Assembly: GCA_016868255.1 (NCBI GenBank) | Contig: VGHN01000014.1 | Coordinates: 1 to 32,965 of the forward strand | Reading direction: 5' to 3' | DNA: 32,965 nucleotides | Source: Betaproteobacteria bacterium | Lineage (GTDB): Bacteria > Pseudomonadota > Gammaproteobacteria > Burkholderiales > Burkholderiaceae_A | In this document: piece after piece, positions 32,541 through 32,965 of the stretch | Position numbering within the stretch: the first letter of the stretch is position 1 | How the letters are laid out: every line of letters begins with the position of its first letter | Made by a program: the position numbers and the translations under genes | The notes under the pieces: generated by a model | What the model was told of the DNA's origin: nothing | Database searches by the model: none | The model's input: the letters and a program-made list of their open reading frames with translations, nothing else

Positions 32541-32965
32541 CTAGCAAACCCCTCGCTGCTGCATGCGACGCCACTTCTGAACAATTGCGCAGAGGCCATC
32601 TAAGCCATCGGTCAGCGCGGCAGGACCTGGCTGCAGAATTAGCGGGCTTTTAATTTCGAAGAGCATTGCGTTGGCGACCGCCGGAATCTCATGCCAGCCA
32701 GGCCCCTCGGCTGCCGTACGTGCTGCCAGGCTTAGCCGATCCGCAAGACGACTGACGAGTGCATCGGCGGGCCAAATCGGCGGCGATCTCGGCCTGCAGA
32801 TCGGAAAATGCAAACACCAAATCTGGCTTGAGCTCCAAAATCCGGTCAATCTTTGCCGAGGTAAATGCGCTGACCTTCGGCTTCTCGCGCCGGGCCTGTG
32901 CTGGTCGAACCGTAAAGCCCGAAATCCCCACGATCCGGTCCTGCTCGCCGAGGAGATACAGGGTC
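32541..32965 (-). pseudogene. Cobalamin-type (BtuF-like) binding protein, internally deleted, 5' end outside window
   Basis: From the window edge one frame reads LYLLGEQDRIVGISGFTVRP then KVSAFTSAKIDRILELKPDL and VFAFSDLQAEIAADLARR, the N-terminal half of a FecB/BtuF-like helical-backbone binding protein. From about 32760 the homology continues in another frame: GPGWHEIPAVANAMLFEIKS then PLILQPGPAALTDGLDGLCAIV, the C-terminal end. Over 100 residues that normally lie between are absent, so this is a deletion with frameshift. Confidence 0.75.

Noticed and set aside
1-32965. CRISPR arrays, rRNA, complete tRNA genes, transposases or integrases
   Set aside because: None found on either strand by reading the frames and repeats.

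Overview
The window reads as chromosomal DNA of a GC-rich, Gram-negative beta-proteobacterium, most likely Burkholderiales. This is inferred from rne next to moaA, the ParC/ParE and ModABC sequence style, a TonB/ExbB/ExbD system with an outer-membrane receptor, and an FeS-type bacterial photolyase. No ribosomal RNA, tRNA, insertion sequence or CRISPR array was seen. GTG and TTG starts and 1-4 nt stop/start overlaps are common, so several starts here were moved from the longest open frame to the coupled or ribosome-binding-site-supported codon.

Region 1 (1-9.6 kb) is housekeeping: the 3' end of rne, moaA, two small secreted cytochromes c, htpG behind a good sigma-32-like promoter, and the parE-parC topoisomerase IV operon. 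Region 2 (9.6-17.7 kb) is mostly on the minus strand. It holds a molybdate operon (small protein-modA-modB-modC) that ends in a coupled RraA-family gene, then thiol/redox genes (a redoxin on the plus strand, OsmC, TlpA), an unassigned HemD-like protein with a tiny secreted cysteine protein, and an FeS cryptochrome/photolyase. Molybdate import and MoaA serve the same cofactor pathway.

Region 3 (17.7-24.7 kb) holds a NAPE-PLD-like metallo-hydrolase lipoprotein translationally coupled (GTGA) to a TonB-dependent receptor, facing a tonB-exbB-exbD operon, with a ParDE-type toxin-antitoxin pair wedged between the two and controlled by a perfect 14+14 bp palindrome. Hydrolase, receptor and energiser may form one uptake system; this is the best candidate for an undescribed system. 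Region 4 (24.7-29.6 kb) looks like a periplasmic copper-handling operon: a His/Cys-rich secreted protein, a TolC-like protein, a Tat-exported multicopper oxidase, a cupredoxin and a CusF-like protein, followed by a double cyclic-nucleotide-domain protein and a 38-residue lipoprotein.

Region 5 (29.6-33 kb) is an accessory, decaying zone. Three complete toxin-antitoxin pairs (RelBE-like, then two MazEF) lie head to tail on the plus strand. They are flanked on the minus strand by a metallo-beta-lactamase-fold gene with its middle deleted, a BrnA-like antitoxin tail, and a cobalamin-type binding-protein gene that also lost its middle and shifted frame.
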